Source: Blastococcus xanthinilyticus (GTDB lineage: Bacteria; Actinomycetota; Actinomycetes; Mycobacteriales; Geodermatophilaceae). Taken from it: a stretch of DNA of 64,000 nt. Location: positions 28,341 through 92,340 of the forward strand of contig NZ_VNHW01000015.1 of NCBI RefSeq assembly GCF_008124835.1, read 5' to 3'. This document shows, one piece after another, positions 35,484-45,847 of the stretch. The position numbers and the translations under genes are program-made. A model generated the notes under the pieces. It ran no database searches. It was not told the origin of the DNA and saw only the letters and a list, made by a program, of their open reading frames with translations. The stretch's first letter is position 1; every line of letters starts with the position of its first letter.

Positions 35484-36416
35484 TCAGCGCAGGGTGATCT
35501 GGCGGGAGAGCAGGCCGGCGCGGGAGCGACGCTCGTCGGCGGTGAGCGGCGCGGTCTCGGTCAGGGCCTGCTCCAGCCGGGTCTGGAACTCCGTCGCCGG
35601 AGCGATCCACTCCTCGGCCGGGGTGTCGGCGGGGAGGTCCCACACCGGCACCACGAGGCCGTGGGCCCGGAAGGCCCCGGCGTAGCGGGTGCCCTCCCCC
35701 AGCAGGATCTGCTCGGCGGCCGACAGCCGGGCGAGCGCGTCGAGCAGCCGGTCCTCCTCCTCCGGGCGGACCCAGCGCAGGTGCGCGCGCTCGTTGCCCG
35801 GGCGCACCCAGTAGGCCGCGCCGAGCCCGTCGAGGCGGACCGTGGGCAGGATCGCCTCGTTGGCCTGCCGCAGCCCGGCACGGGCGGCCGCACCGGGCTC
35901 GGTGCCCTCCAGCCAGAAGTCGAAGCTGTCGTGCACGGTCACCTCGAGCGGCGCCGTCAGGTCGAGGATCTCCTGCAGCCGCGGACCGGCCGAGCCGGCG
36001 CCCCCGATCGGGCCGGGCTCGACCGGCGCGCCGGCCGGGGCCTCCAGGGCAGCGGCGACGGCGGTGCCGAGGTCGCGGCTGACGTCGTCCGACGACGTCG
36101 GCAGCTGGGCGCCGACCAGGATCTCCCCGTTGGCGCGCACCAGCGCCGGGGCGCCGCCGGGCAGCACGCTGGCCAGCGTGACCTCGCGCCCCTCCGTCGT
36201 CCGCAGCTTCGCCGTCGCCGCGGGGACCAGCTCCCGCAGGGCCACCCAGTCGGCCTCGCCCGGCAGGCCCTCGAACGGCCGCGTGACCGGCGGGGCGTAG
36301 CCGGAGCCGTGGCAGTGCTTGTAACGACGGCCCGAGCCGCAGGGGCACGGCGCCTTGGGGTTGATGCCCTCCGGCGCGACGGCGGCCGGGGCGGAGGAGC
36401 GCTTGCGGGAAGCCAT
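35484..36416 (-). CDS. SEC-C motif protein, DUF5926 type
   Basis: 310 residues from ATG 36416. The N-terminus carries a SEC-C zinc motif, PCPCGSGRRYKHCHG (about 23-37), with three Cys and a His. The rest is a DUF5926-like region found in actinobacteria (ELVPAATAKL, VHDSFDFWLEGTEPG, AYWVRPGNERAHLRWVRPEEE). The role is unknown; SEC-C motifs bind zinc and often ribosome- or SecB-related partners. It is divergent from the P450 gene with 55 bp between starts. Confidence 0.78.
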   Translation of the reverse strand: MASRKRSSAPAAVAPEGINPKAPCPCGSGRRYKHCHGSGYAPPVTRPFEGLPGEADWVALRELVPAATAKLRTTEGREVTLASVLPGGAPALVRANGEILVGAQLPTSSDDVSRDLGTAVAAALEAPAGAPVEPGPIGGAGSAGPRLQEILDLTAPLEVTVHDSFDFWLEGTEPGAAARAGLRQANEAILPTVRLDGLGAAYWVRPGNERAHLRWVRPEEEDRLLDALARLSAAEQILLGEGTRYAGAFRAHGLVVPVWDLPADTPAEEWIAPATEFQTRLEQALTETAPLTADERRSRAGLLSRQITLR

Positions 36417-36471
36417 GCGCGGAAGGGTATGCGGCCCGCCTCCGCGCCCGCCGTTGCCTACGCTCCCCGGC

Positions 36472-37674
36472 GTGACCGCAGCAGTCCTCGACCTCTCCGC
36501 ACCCTCCGTCGTCGCCGACCCGTACCTGGCGTTCGCGCAGGCCCGGGCCCAGGCGCCGGTGCAGTGGCACGAGGGGCTGGGGCTGTGGCTGGCGTTCACC
36601 CACGCCGAGGCCAACGCCGTGCTGCGCGACCGGCGGCTGGGGCGGATCTGGGCCGACCGGGAACCGGCCGACCGGTTCGCCGACTTCAACCTGATCCACC
36701 GCAACGCCATCCTGGAGATGGAGCCGCCGGACCACACCCGGCTGCGCCGGCTGATCACCAGCGCCTTCGCCCGCGGCCACGTGGAGCGGCTGCGGCCGTG
36801 GGTGCAGGAGCTGGCCGGGGAGCTGGCCGACGGCCTGGTCGAGCGGTCGGCCGGCACCGAGCCCGTCGACGTGCTCTCGGGGATGGCCGAGGAGCTCCCG
36901 GTCGCGGTCATCGCCGAGCTGCTGGGCGTGCCGGACGCCGACCGGCCGCTGCTGCGGCCGTGGTCGAACGCGATCGTGAAGATGTACGAGTACGGCCGGA
37001 CGGCGCAGGTCGAGCAGGACGCCGAGCGGGCCGCCGCCGAGTTCGTCGGCTACCTGCGCGCGCTGGCCGCCGAGCGCCGCCGGGCGCCGGGTGAGGACCT
37101 GCTCTCCCACCTGGTGGGCGTCCGCGACTCCGACGGTGACCGGCTCACCGAGGACGAGCTGGTGACCACCTGCATCCTGCTGCTCAACGCCGGCCACGAG
37201 GCGACCGTGAACGTCAGCGGCAACGGGCTGCTGGCGCTGCTCACCCACCCCGACCAGCTTCGGCGGCTGCGCGCGGACCCGGCGCTGCTGCCCACGGCGA
37301 TCGAGGAGCTGATGCGCTTCGACTCGCCGCTCCAGCTCTTCGAGCGCACCGCCACCGCCGACGTGGCGATCGGCGGGGTCACCGTCGAGCGCGGCCAGAA
37401 GATCGCGGCGCTGCTCGGCTCGGCGAACCACGACCCGGCCGTGTTCGAGGCACCGGAGACCCTGGACGTCGGCCGCACCGACAACCCGCACATCTCCTTC
37501 GGCGCCGGCATCCACTTCTGCATCGGCGCCCCCCTGGCCCGCATGGAGCTGCAGGCCACCTTCGGCGCGCTGCTCGACCGGACGTCGTCCCTCGAGCTGG
37601 GCGCCGACCCGGTGCGCCGGCCGGAGTTCGTCATCCGCGGGCTGGCCACGCTGCCCGTCGTCCTCACGCCGTGA
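36472..37674 (+). CDS. Cytochrome P450
   Basis: 400 residues from GTG 36472, the usual size for a soluble bacterial P450. The I-helix motif reads LLNAGHEATVN, the K-helix ExxR is EELMRF, and the haem loop FGAGIHFCIGAPLAR puts the axial thiolate at Cys350. It needs a ferredoxin partner; none is encoded here. It belongs to the large soluble actinobacterial group with unknown substrate. The AlkD-like gene begins 2 bp after its stop, so co-transcription is likely. Confidence 0.92.
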   Translation: MTAAVLDLSAPSVVADPYLAFAQARAQAPVQWHEGLGLWLAFTHAEANAVLRDRRLGRIWADREPADRFADFNLIHRNAILEMEPPDHTRLRRLITSAFARGHVERLRPWVQELAGELADGLVERSAGTEPVDVLSGMAEELPVAVIAELLGVPDADRPLLRPWSNAIVKMYEYGRTAQVEQDAERAAAEFVGYLRALAAERRRAPGEDLLSHLVGVRDSDGDRLTEDELVTTCILLLNAGHEATVNVSGNGLLALLTHPDQLRRLRADPALLPTAIEELMRFDSPLQLFERTATADVAIGGVTVERGQKIAALLGSANHDPAVFEAPETLDVGRTDNPHISFGAGIHFCIGAPLARMELQATFGALLDRTSSLELGADPVRRPEFVIRGLATLPVVLTP

Positions 37675-37675
37675 C

Positions 37676-38356
37676 GTGACCGCCGACGAGGTGCTGGCCC
37701 GGCTGCGCGCGCTCGCCGAGCCCGCCCGGCTGCCGGGCATGGCGCGCTACGGCATCGCGACCGAGCACGCCTGGGGTGTGACGGTCGGGGAGCTGCGTGC
37801 CGTGGCGAAGGAGACCGGCCGCGACCGCGGCCTCGCCGCGCAGCTGTGGGACAGCGGCGTGCACGAGGCGCGCATCCTCGCCTCTCTCCTGGACGACCCC
37901 GCGCTGGTCGACGACGCGCAGTTCGAGCGGTGGGCCGCCGGGTTCGACTCCTGGGACCTCTGCGACCAGGTGTGCCAGAACCTCCTCCGGTACGCGCCAC
38001 CGGCGTGGGCGAAGGCCGTCGAGTGGACGACGCGGCCCGAACCCCTGGTGAAGCGGGCCGGGTTCACACTGATGGCGGGCCTGGCCGTGGCGGAGAAGCG
38101 GACCGACGACGAGCGGTTCGCCGTCCTGCTCGCGCCGCTGGTCGCCGGCGCGGACGACGACCGACCGCTCGTGCGCAAGGGCGCGAGCTGGGCGCTGCGC
38201 GCGATCGGCAAGCGCAGCGCCGGGCTGAACCGGCTGGCGCTCGCGACCGCCGAGCAGCTGCGGGCGGGGGGCGCCGGGGCCCGGTGGGTCGGCACCGACG
38301 CGCTGCGGGAGCTGGGCAGCCCCGCGGTCCGGGAACGGCTCGCCCGGCGCGGCTGA
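37676..38356 (+). CDS. DNA alkylation repair protein (AlkD family)
   Basis: 226 residues from GTG 37676. A HEAT-repeat-like all-helical fold: MARYGIATEHAWGVTVGELR at the start, then FDSWDLCDQVCQNLL, where the Trp-Asp pair matches the AlkD DNA-facing residues. FTLMAGLAVAEKR and KGASWALRAIGKR follow. AlkD enzymes release N3- and N7-alkylpurines from DNA. It directly follows the P450 gene with 1 bp between, which hints at shared transcription rather than shared chemistry. Confidence 0.85.
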   Translation: MTADEVLARLRALAEPARLPGMARYGIATEHAWGVTVGELRAVAKETGRDRGLAAQLWDSGVHEARILASLLDDPALVDDAQFERWAAGFDSWDLCDQVCQNLLRYAPPAWAKAVEWTTRPEPLVKRAGFTLMAGLAVAEKRTDDERFAVLLAPLVAGADDDRPLVRKGASWALRAIGKRSAGLNRLALATAEQLRAGGAGARWVGTDALRELGSPAVRERLARRG

Positions 38357-38477
38357 CCGTCCGCCCCGCCGGGGCACCGTCCTCGCAACGCAGCACGAGG
38401 CCGGCCTGCCGGAGGTGAGGCCGGAGCGCACACCGGTACCGGTGGAACGTGAGCGTGGTCACTGGCAGGATCCGGCC

Positions 38478-40094
<1,617 letters not shown>

Positions 40095-40102
40095 GAACCG
40101 GC

Positions 40103-40129
40103 GGAACTTTCTGCTCCCGTCGACCCGTC
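40103..40129 (+). promoter_or_regulatory. Candidate ECF-type promoter for the sigma factor operon
   Basis: ggaactt (40103-40109) is followed 16 bases later by cgtcg (40126-40130), the GGAAC/CGTC form used by many ECF sigma factors. It lies 36 bp before the sigma gene, consistent with autoregulation. An overlapping alternative is ggaac at 40094 with cgtc at 40118. Confidence 0.45.
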
Positions 40130-40165
40130 GTACCAGCAGGAGGACGGGTCGAGGGGAGGTGGGGC

Positions 40166-40672
40166 GTGGACCGGGACGAGGAGTTCGCGCGGTTCGTGGA
40201 CGAGCGCTGGCCGGTGCTCGTCCGCTCCGCCGTGCTGCTCGGCTGCGCCCCGGCCGAGGCCGAGGACCTGGTGCAGACCGCGCTGGTGCGCTGCTACGTC
40301 GCCTGGAGCAAGGTGCGGGGCGCGACCAACCGGGACGGCTACGTCTACCGGGTGCTGGTCAACTGCCACCACGACAGCCACCGCCGGCGCTGGCGGCGCG
40401 AGCGGCCCACCGACGAGCTGCCCGAGGTGCCCAGCGACGACCTCACCGGGCAGGTGGACGACGCCGACGCCGTCCGCCGGGCGCTGGCCCGGCTCAGCCA
40501 GGCGCACCGGGAGGTCGTCGTGCTGCGCTACTACGCGCACCTGGGCGAACAGCAGATCGCCGACGCGCTGCGGATCGCGCCCGGCACGGTCAAGAGCCGG
40601 CTCTCCCGCGCACTGGCCCAGTTGCAGACCGATCTGGACGTCGCCGAGCTGCGGGAAGGGAGGGCCTCGTGA
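40166..40672 (+). CDS. SigE-family ECF RNA polymerase sigma factor
   Basis: 168 residues from GTG 40166, after gaggggaggtgg. Region 2 spans about 8-75 (AEAEDLVQTALVRCYVAWSKV, here given in part as AEDLVQTALVRCYVAW) and region 4 about 105-155 (REVVVLRYYAHLGEQQIAD; GTVKSRLSRALAQLQ). This is the short actinobacterial SigE-family ECF type. It overlaps its downstream partner by 4 bp (GTGA), so the next product is probably its regulator. Confidence 0.88.
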   Translation: MDRDEEFARFVDERWPVLVRSAVLLGCAPAEAEDLVQTALVRCYVAWSKVRGATNRDGYVYRVLVNCHHDSHRRRWRRERPTDELPEVPSDDLTGQVDDADAVRRALARLSQAHREVVVLRYYAHLGEQQIADALRIAPGTVKSRLSRALAQLQTDLDVAELREGRAS

Positions 40673-41430
40673 CCGATCGGGAGACCTCGACGTTGCTGGG
40701 GGAGGTGGCCGACCGCGTGCCGGTCGGCCCGGCCCCGGTGGGACAGGTGCTGAAGGCCGGCCGCCGGGCCCGCCGGCGACGGACCGCCGGGATCTCGCTC
40801 GTGGCGGCCGCGGGCGTGGCGGCGGTGGTCGGCGGAACGGTCGCCGTCGTCGAGCTGCCCGGCGGGGACGCCGCCTCCGACGCGGCGACCATGATCGCCG
40901 AGGAGCCGCGCGAGGGCGGCCCGGAGTCGGCCGACGCCGACACGGGCGCCGGCATGCCGCCGGCGGACGGCGGGGGCTCGGCGGGCAGCGAGCTGTCCCA
41001 GATCGCCGAGGACCCGACCGCCGGGCGCACCGGACCGCTCGCGGACACCGCGACGAACTCCTGCGCGCTCGAGTACGGCCCCGCAGCCGTGGGCCGGCTG
41101 GACTTCGCGTTCGCCGGCGCGGTCGTGGACATCGGGCCCGCCGTCACGACGCGGTCGGGCCTGCCCGGGCCGCCGGAGGACCTGGTCGGGGTCACCTTCG
41201 CCGTGGAGGAGTGGTTCTCCGGCGGATCGGGCGACACGGTGACCGTCGACCTGCCGGCGCCCTACGACCCCGCCTCGGGCAGCAGCACGCCGGGCCCGGT
41301 CTACGGCGTCGGGTCGCGCCTGCTGGTCAGCGGCGCCGACCGGTGGGAGGGCCCGCCACGGGAGCCGATCGCCTGGCTGTGCGGCTTCACCCGCTACTAC
41401 GACGAGGAGACCGCGGCCTCCTGGCGGTGA
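40669..41430 (+). CDS. Single-pass membrane protein, probable partner/anti-sigma of the ECF factor
   Basis: 253 residues from GTG 40669. A basic cytoplasmic N-terminus (1-40, ending RRARRRRTAG) leads into one membrane helix (about 41-62, ISLVAAAGVAAVVGGTVAVV). An acidic Gly/Ser-rich linker and an exported domain (about 125-253) with Cys at 127 and 240 follow. There is no ZAS anti-sigma zinc motif. Coupling to the sigma gene and the topology suggest a regulator or a surface sensor, but this is inference; the external domain is not recognised. Confidence 0.55.
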   Translation: MTDRETSTLLGEVADRVPVGPAPVGQVLKAGRRARRRRTAGISLVAAAGVAAVVGGTVAVVELPGGDAASDAATMIAEEPREGGPESADADTGAGMPPADGGGSAGSELSQIAEDPTAGRTGPLADTATNSCALEYGPAAVGRLDFAFAGAVVDIGPAVTTRSGLPGPPEDLVGVTFAVEEWFSGGSGDTVTVDLPAPYDPASGSSTPGPVYGVGSRLLVSGADRWEGPPREPIAWLCGFTRYYDEETAASWR

Positions 41431-41433
41431 GCG

Positions 41434-41775
41434 TCAGCGGACGAAGGGCTCCTCGCCGGTCTCGCTCACCATCGGCTTACCGGCGGCCCCCCACTCACCC
41501 ATGCCGCCGCCGACGTTCACCGCGTCGTAGCCGTTGGCGTTCAGCCAGGCGGCGACCCGCGCCGACCGGCCGCCACCCCGGCAGGTCACGTACAACGGGT
41601 CACCCTCGGGCAGCTCGTCGAGCCGGGCCGGGACGTCGCCCATCGGGATGTGGGTGGCGCCCTCGATGTGGCCGTGCACCCACTCGTCGTCCTCCCGGAC
41701 GTCGAGCACCACGGCGTCCGCGGGCAGCTCGGTGGCGGGCACGGTCGGGACCTGCTGCGGCATCACGTGGGCCAT
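41434..41775 (-). CDS. Rhodanese-like domain protein
   Basis: 113 residues from ATG 41775 (ATG 41763 is also possible). A single rhodanese domain: VVLDVREDDEWVHGHIEGA, HIPMGD and the active-site loop YVTCRGGGRSARVA with Cys65. It may transfer sulfane sulfur or reduce small substrates. It is convergent with the sigma operon, 3 bp from its end. The C-terminal 12 residues extend past the domain. Confidence 0.88.
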   Translation of the reverse strand: MAHVMPQQVPTVPATELPADAVVLDVREDDEWVHGHIEGATHIPMGDVPARLDELPEGDPLYVTCRGGGRSARVAAWLNANGYDAVNVGGGMGEWGAAGKPMVSETGEEPFVR

Positions 41776-41844
41776 CGTGGCACACGTGATGCCGCGTCAC
41801 CGGCGCCGTGGAGCCGGGGCGGCAGCCGCCCCGGCCGGAGCCGA

Positions 41845-42075
41845 TCAGGACCAGGCGCGCCCACGGGCCGGGCCGGCGTCGGCGACAGCGGTCGCGGACG
41901 AGCCGGCGGTGACGGCCGTGCCGCCCTGGGCGCTCTTCGGAGCCGCCGTCGCGCCGGCCGCGGAGCCGGCGACGACGGCCGAGGCGATGGCCCCGACGAG
42001 CAGGGAGCGACCGAGCACGCTCCGGCCCCGCGGGCGGGCGGAAGTACCAACCGACGAACCTGCGAATCGAGCCAC
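41845..42075 (-). CDS. Small secreted protein, unknown function
   Basis: 76 residues if read from GTG 42075, which has gagg 6 bases upstream; longer in-frame starts exist. It has a basic N-terminus, a hydrophobic core (SLLVGAIASAVVAGSAAGATA) and a likely signal cleavage after ATA-AP, leaving a 30-residue Ala/Gly/Thr-rich mature peptide with no Cys. No family is recognised. The signal-peptide shape is good, but the product is short and could be a false frame. Confidence 0.4.
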   Translation of the reverse strand: MARFAGSSVGTSARPRGRSVLGRSLLVGAIASAVVAGSAAGATAAPKSAQGGTAVTAGSSATAVADAGPARGRAWS

Positions 42076-42254
42076 GGCGCACCTCACGGAGGAGAAAGGA
42101 TGGATGCGGACAACCTGGCAGCACGTGGTCACCGCGCGCAACCGGACCGCTCGGTTCCGTTGCTGATTCGTTAGCACCGACGGTTACTCCCGGCTGACCG
42201 GCCGTGCCGAGCGGCGCCTGCCCGGCCCTGCACCGGCTGGCAGGATGAGCCCTG

Positions 42255-42767
42255 ATGACCGCCGCCCCGTTCCCCGTGCGCGAGCCCGCCTGGTCGCTCC
42301 CCCGGGCGGCGATCGGCCTCTGGGTGACCGAGAGCGTGATCAGCGCCGTGCTGCTGTGGCTGGGCATCGGCGCCTTCCTGCTCTTCGTCCCCGCCGACGC
42401 CGGCGGTCCGGTTCCCGTCCTGCGCTGGGCGCTGCCACTCGCCGGCCTGCTCTACGCCGTCGTGGCGATCGGCGTCCGGCCGTGGTTCAAGCACCGGGTG
42501 TACCGCTGGGAGATCACCGGCGAGGCCGCGTACACCCGCACCGGCTGGCTCACCCAGACCTGGACGCTGGTGCCCATCTCGCGCATCCAGACCGTCGACG
42601 TCACCCGGGGCGTGCTGCAGCAGCTGTTCGGGCTGGCCACCGTCGCGGTGCTCACGGCCTCCAGCCAGGGCACTGTCCGCATCTGGCACCTCGAGCACGA
42701 CGTCGCCCAGCGGGTCGCCGACGACCTCGCCTCCCGCGCCGAGCAGGTCCGCGACCGGGCCACGTGA
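42255..42767 (+). CDS. Bacterial PH domain membrane protein (YdbS-like)
   Basis: 170 residues from ATG 42255. Two hydrophobic helices (about 22-45 and 56-75) precede a bPH2 domain with the family segment YRWEITGEAAYTRTGWLTQ and PISRIQTVDVTRGVLQQLFG. B. subtilis YdbS and YdbT form a pair that affects sensitivity to a bacteriocin (amylocyclicin); the biochemical role is unknown. The gene for the YdbT-like partner follows with a 4-bp overlap. Confidence 0.82.
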   Translation: MTAAPFPVREPAWSLPRAAIGLWVTESVISAVLLWLGIGAFLLFVPADAGGPVPVLRWALPLAGLLYAVVAIGVRPWFKHRVYRWEITGEAAYTRTGWLTQTWTLVPISRIQTVDVTRGVLQQLFGLATVAVLTASSQGTVRIWHLEHDVAQRVADDLASRAEQVRDRAT

Positions 42768-44227
42768 CCGCTCCCCCGACGCCCCGCCGCACCTCGCCGC
42801 GGATCGTGCTGGTCCACACCGTCACGTTCCGGCAGGCCCGGCAGTTCGTCCCGGCGCTCATCCCGGTCATCGCGGCCACCGGGCTCGACGGCCCGGTCAC
42901 GATCATCGCCCTCGCCCTGGGCGTCACCCTGTTCTCCCTCGCCGTCGCCGCCGTCTCCTGGTGGCGCTTCGGCTACAGCGACGGCCCGGCCGCGGTGGTG
43001 GTCACCCGCGGGCTGCTCTCCCGGTCGGTCCGGACGGTGCCCAACGACCGCATCCGCGGCGTCGAGGTGGAGGCCCCCGCGCTGCACCGGCTCTTCGGGC
43101 TGGTCCGCGTGCGGATCGACGCCGCCGCCGGCGCCGCCGGGCAGGAGGAGGAACTCGTCGTCGACGGCGTCACCAGCGCCGAGGGCGACCGGCTGCGGGT
43201 CGCCGTCCTCACCCACCAGTCCCCGGCCATCCGGGTCGGCCGCCACGCCGCCGACCCCGAGGACGACGAGGAGGAGCTCTCCCGCTGGGAGAACCGGTGG
43301 CTGTTCTTCGCTCCGCTGGTCGGCAGCTACCTGGCGCTGCCGCTGGCCGCGATCGGAGCGCTGTTCCGGCTGGCCGAGGAGCTGCCCGACGACCTGCTCG
43401 GCGAGGTGTGGGACCTCGACCTCCCGGCCGGCTGGGTGCTCGGAGCCGTGGCCCTCGGCCTGGTCCTGCTCGTCGTCGCCGGGGCGATCGTGGGCGCGGC
43501 CGTCGTGAACTGGCGCTTCCGGCTGGTGCGCCGCGGCGGCTCGCTGATCGCCGTCCGCGGGCTCCTGACCCGCCGGCACACCGAGCTGGAGCTCGACCGG
43601 ATCCGCGGCGTCACGGTGACCGAGGGGCTGGGCATGCGCCTGGTCGGGGCGGCGCGCGCCGGGGCCCTGGTGACCGGGCTCGGGGACGCCGAGCGGCGCG
43701 GGCAGCTGCTCCCGCTCGGCCCGCGCGAGGAGGCGTGGGCGCTGACCCACCGCCTGGCGGGGGACCCCGGGCCGCTGCGCCCCCACCCCCCGGCGGCCTT
43801 CCGGCGGCGGGCGCTGCGCGCGCTCTCGGCCGGGCTGCTGGTCAGCGCCGGGGGCGGCGTGCTGATGGCGACGACCGGCCGCTGGGACGTGCTCGCGGTC
43901 GGCATCGCCCTGACCCTGCTCGGCATCCCCCTGGCCCGGGGGTACTACACCGCACTGGGCCACACCACCGGCCCGCGGTCGTTCAGCGTGCGGCGGGGCT
44001 GGCTGATGCGCGAGCAGGCGGTGCTCGAGCGGCGGGCGGTGGTCGGCTGGCAGGTGCGGCAGACGCTGTTCCAGCGCCGGGCCGGGCTGGCCACCGTCAC
44101 CGCCTGCGTCGGCGCCGGCAGCGGCGGCTACGCCGCCGTGGACATGGCGGCCACCGACGCCGCGGGTTTCGCCGTCACGGCCTCGGGGCCGTGGGCCGGG
44201 GCCCTGGTCGCTCCGCGGGAGAGCTGA
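42764..44227 (+). CDS. Bacterial PH domain membrane protein (YdbT-like)
   Basis: 487 residues from GTG 42764, overlapping the previous stop by 4 bp. Three bPH2 repeats alternate with pairs of membrane helices. The repeats start near TRGLLSRSVRTVPNDRIRGVE, RGLLTRRHTELELDRIRGVT and RRGWLMREQAVLERRAVVGW (one per repeat). An acidic loop (DPEDDEEELSRWENRW) follows the first. It is the usual partner of YdbS-like proteins. Convergent with the LuxR regulator gene. Confidence 0.82.
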   Translation: MTAPPTPRRTSPRIVLVHTVTFRQARQFVPALIPVIAATGLDGPVTIIALALGVTLFSLAVAAVSWWRFGYSDGPAAVVVTRGLLSRSVRTVPNDRIRGVEVEAPALHRLFGLVRVRIDAAAGAAGQEEELVVDGVTSAEGDRLRVAVLTHQSPAIRVGRHAADPEDDEEELSRWENRWLFFAPLVGSYLALPLAAIGALFRLAEELPDDLLGEVWDLDLPAGWVLGAVALGLVLLVVAGAIVGAAVVNWRFRLVRRGGSLIAVRGLLTRRHTELELDRIRGVTVTEGLGMRLVGAARAGALVTGLGDAERRGQLLPLGPREEAWALTHRLAGDPGPLRPHPPAAFRRRALRALSAGLLVSAGGGVLMATTGRWDVLAVGIALTLLGIPLARGYYTALGHTTGPRSFSVRRGWLMREQAVLERRAVVGWQVRQTLFQRRAGLATVTACVGAGSGGYAAVDMAATDAAGFAVTASGPWAGALVAPRES

Positions 44228-44329
44228 CCCGGAGGGAAGCGCGCGGGGCGGGGAAAGTGAACCTTTCCTTACCGGTGCTTGTCGATCACGCCCCCGGGTA
44301 GCTGGGCGCTCGATGCGCACCCGCCGGCC

Positions 44330-45064
44330 TCACCGCGCGAGCCCACCGGCCTGCCCGCCGAGGCCGCCGGACTCCGCGCCGAGCCCCACGCGGCCGGCGA
44401 GCGCGGCCGCCTCCACCCGCGTCGCCACGTCCAGCCGCTTCAGCAGGTGCGCCACCAGCCGCTTCGTCGTCCGCTCCGAGACGTGCAGCGTCGTCGCGAT
44501 GTCCACGGTGCTCGCGCCGTCGGCGACCAGCCGCCACAGCCGGCGCTCGTCGGCGGTCAGCTGGTCGGCGATGCTCCGCTCCCCCGTCGGCGCCGCGTCG
44601 TCCAGGAGCTGGCGCAGCACCGCCTCCGGCAGCACCGACCAGCCGTCGAGCACCGCGAGCAACGGACGCACCAGCGCCTCCGGGTCGGCGGTCTTGGGCA
44701 GGAAGCCGGAGGCGCCCGCCCGCAGCGCCTCGATCGCCGCGTCCGCCTCGGCCAGGCCGGAGAGCGCCACCACCCGCACCAGCGGATCGGCCCGGCGGAT
44801 CGCCGCGATCGCCCTCGTGCCCCCGGGGGGTGGCATGTGCAGGTCGACGATGGCCACGTCGGCGTGCTGCCGGCGCACCAGCGCGGCGGCCGCCGACGCG
44901 TCCTCGGTCGTGCCCACCACCCGCACCCGCCCCTCGCTGAGCCCGGGCAGCAGCAGGCTCAGCCCACGCGTGAACAGCGGGTGGTCGTCGACGACCACCA
45001 CGTCGACGGGCGGCCTCCGCTCCACGGCGACCGGATCGTCGCTCTGCTCCACATCGCTCCCCAC
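44330..45064 (-). CDS. LuxR-type (NarL family) response regulator
   Basis: 244 residues from GTG 45064; the receiver begins about residue 19, so a later start is possible. The receiver has VVVVDDHPLF and the phospho-acceptor Asp in VAIVDLHMPPPGG, then the conserved Lys in FLPKTAD. A LuxR-type helix-turn-helix follows (LVADGASTVDIATTLHVS; TTKRLVAHLLKRL). The C-terminal 20 residues are Gly-rich. It is divergent from an atypical kinase 48 bp away, its likely partner. Confidence 0.83.
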   Translation of the reverse strand: MGSDVEQSDDPVAVERRPPVDVVVVDDHPLFTRGLSLLLPGLSEGRVRVVGTTEDASAAAALVRRQHADVAIVDLHMPPPGGTRAIAAIRRADPLVRVVALSGLAEADAAIEALRAGASGFLPKTADPEALVRPLLAVLDGWSVLPEAVLRQLLDDAAPTGERSIADQLTADERRLWRLVADGASTVDIATTLHVSERTTKRLVAHLLKRLDVATRVEAAALAGRVGLGAESGGLGGQAGGLAR

Positions 45065-45112
45065 GGTCGGTGCGCCCGCGGCGTCGTCGGCCCGGACACC
45101 GAGGAGTTGCCC

Positions 45113-45847
45113 GTGACCCTGGCCGCCGACACCCGCATCCCGTCCGCAGGCCACGGGCTGCTGGGCGATCTCGCCCGTGTGCTCCGCGCGCACCTGCCGA
45201 CCCTGCGGCGGGCCCGGGCCGGCGCGGAGGCCGCCAGCCCGCAGGAGGCGGTCGTCCGGGCGCTGTGCCACGACATGCGCACGCCGCTCGCGTCGCTCGA
45301 GGCGGTGCTCGGTTCGCTGGACCGCGCCCCCGGGCAGACGCGGGAGCTGCTCGAGCTCGCCCGGGCCCAGACCGCGCACCTGTCCTCGATGCTGCGGACC
45401 GCCGACGCCAGCGGCGGCACCGAGCGCCGCACCCGCGGCACCCGCCGGCTCGGGGACGTCGTCCGGGCGGCCGTCGGCTCGGCCGGCCTGCCCCGGGCCC
45501 AGCTCACGGTCGACATGCCCGAGGACGCCGCCGACGTCGCCGTCGGGGACGCGCGGGTCCAGCGCATCCTGATCAACCTGCTGGAGAACGCGCACCGCCA
45601 CGGCCGCGGCGCACCCGTGCGGCTGGAGGTGACCCGCCGCGACGGCTGGGTGCAGCTGGCACTGGGTCAGGCGGGGGTGCCCGCCGACCGGGTCGTCCAG
45701 CACCTGTCCACCAGCCGGCCGCCGGTGGACCTGACCGGGCTCGGGCTCTGGTCGGTGCAGCAGCAGACGCGCGAGCTCGGCGGCCGGCTGGTGTGGGCGC
45801 ACGAGGGGGACCAGTTCGTCCTCACCGTCTGCCTCCCCGACCGGTAG
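45113..45847 (+). CDS. Atypical soluble histidine kinase
   Basis: 244 residues from GTG 45113. There is no membrane segment and no sensor domain. The H-box is LCHDMRTPLASLEAVLGSL with His53. The N-box NLLENAHRHG and the G2 box LTGLGLWSV are present. The G1 box is degenerate: the expected Asp-x-Gly-x-Gly reads LGQAG, with the Asp position Leu. It may be weakly active, depend on another ATP-binding mode, or work as a phosphatase or decoy. Its HisKA-type H-box beside a LuxR-type regulator is an unusual pairing. Confidence 0.68.
   Translation: MTLAADTRIPSAGHGLLGDLARVLRAHLPTLRRARAGAEAASPQEAVVRALCHDMRTPLASLEAVLGSLDRAPGQTRELLELARAQTAHLSSMLRTADASGGTERRTRGTRRLGDVVRAAVGSAGLPRAQLTVDMPEDAADVAVGDARVQRILINLLENAHRHGRGAPVRLEVTRRDGWVQLALGQAGVPADRVVQHLSTSRPPVDLTGLGLWSVQQQTRELGGRLVWAHEGDQFVLTVCLPDR

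Noticed and set aside
36472..38356. P450 and AlkD as a functional detoxification pair
   Set aside because: Close spacing supports co-transcription only; nothing in the sequence links their chemistry.
41434..42367. Alternative longer starts for the rhodanese and small secreted protein genes
   Set aside because: The upstream extensions are Arg-rich with no ribosome site; shorter starts match family length or signal-peptide form.
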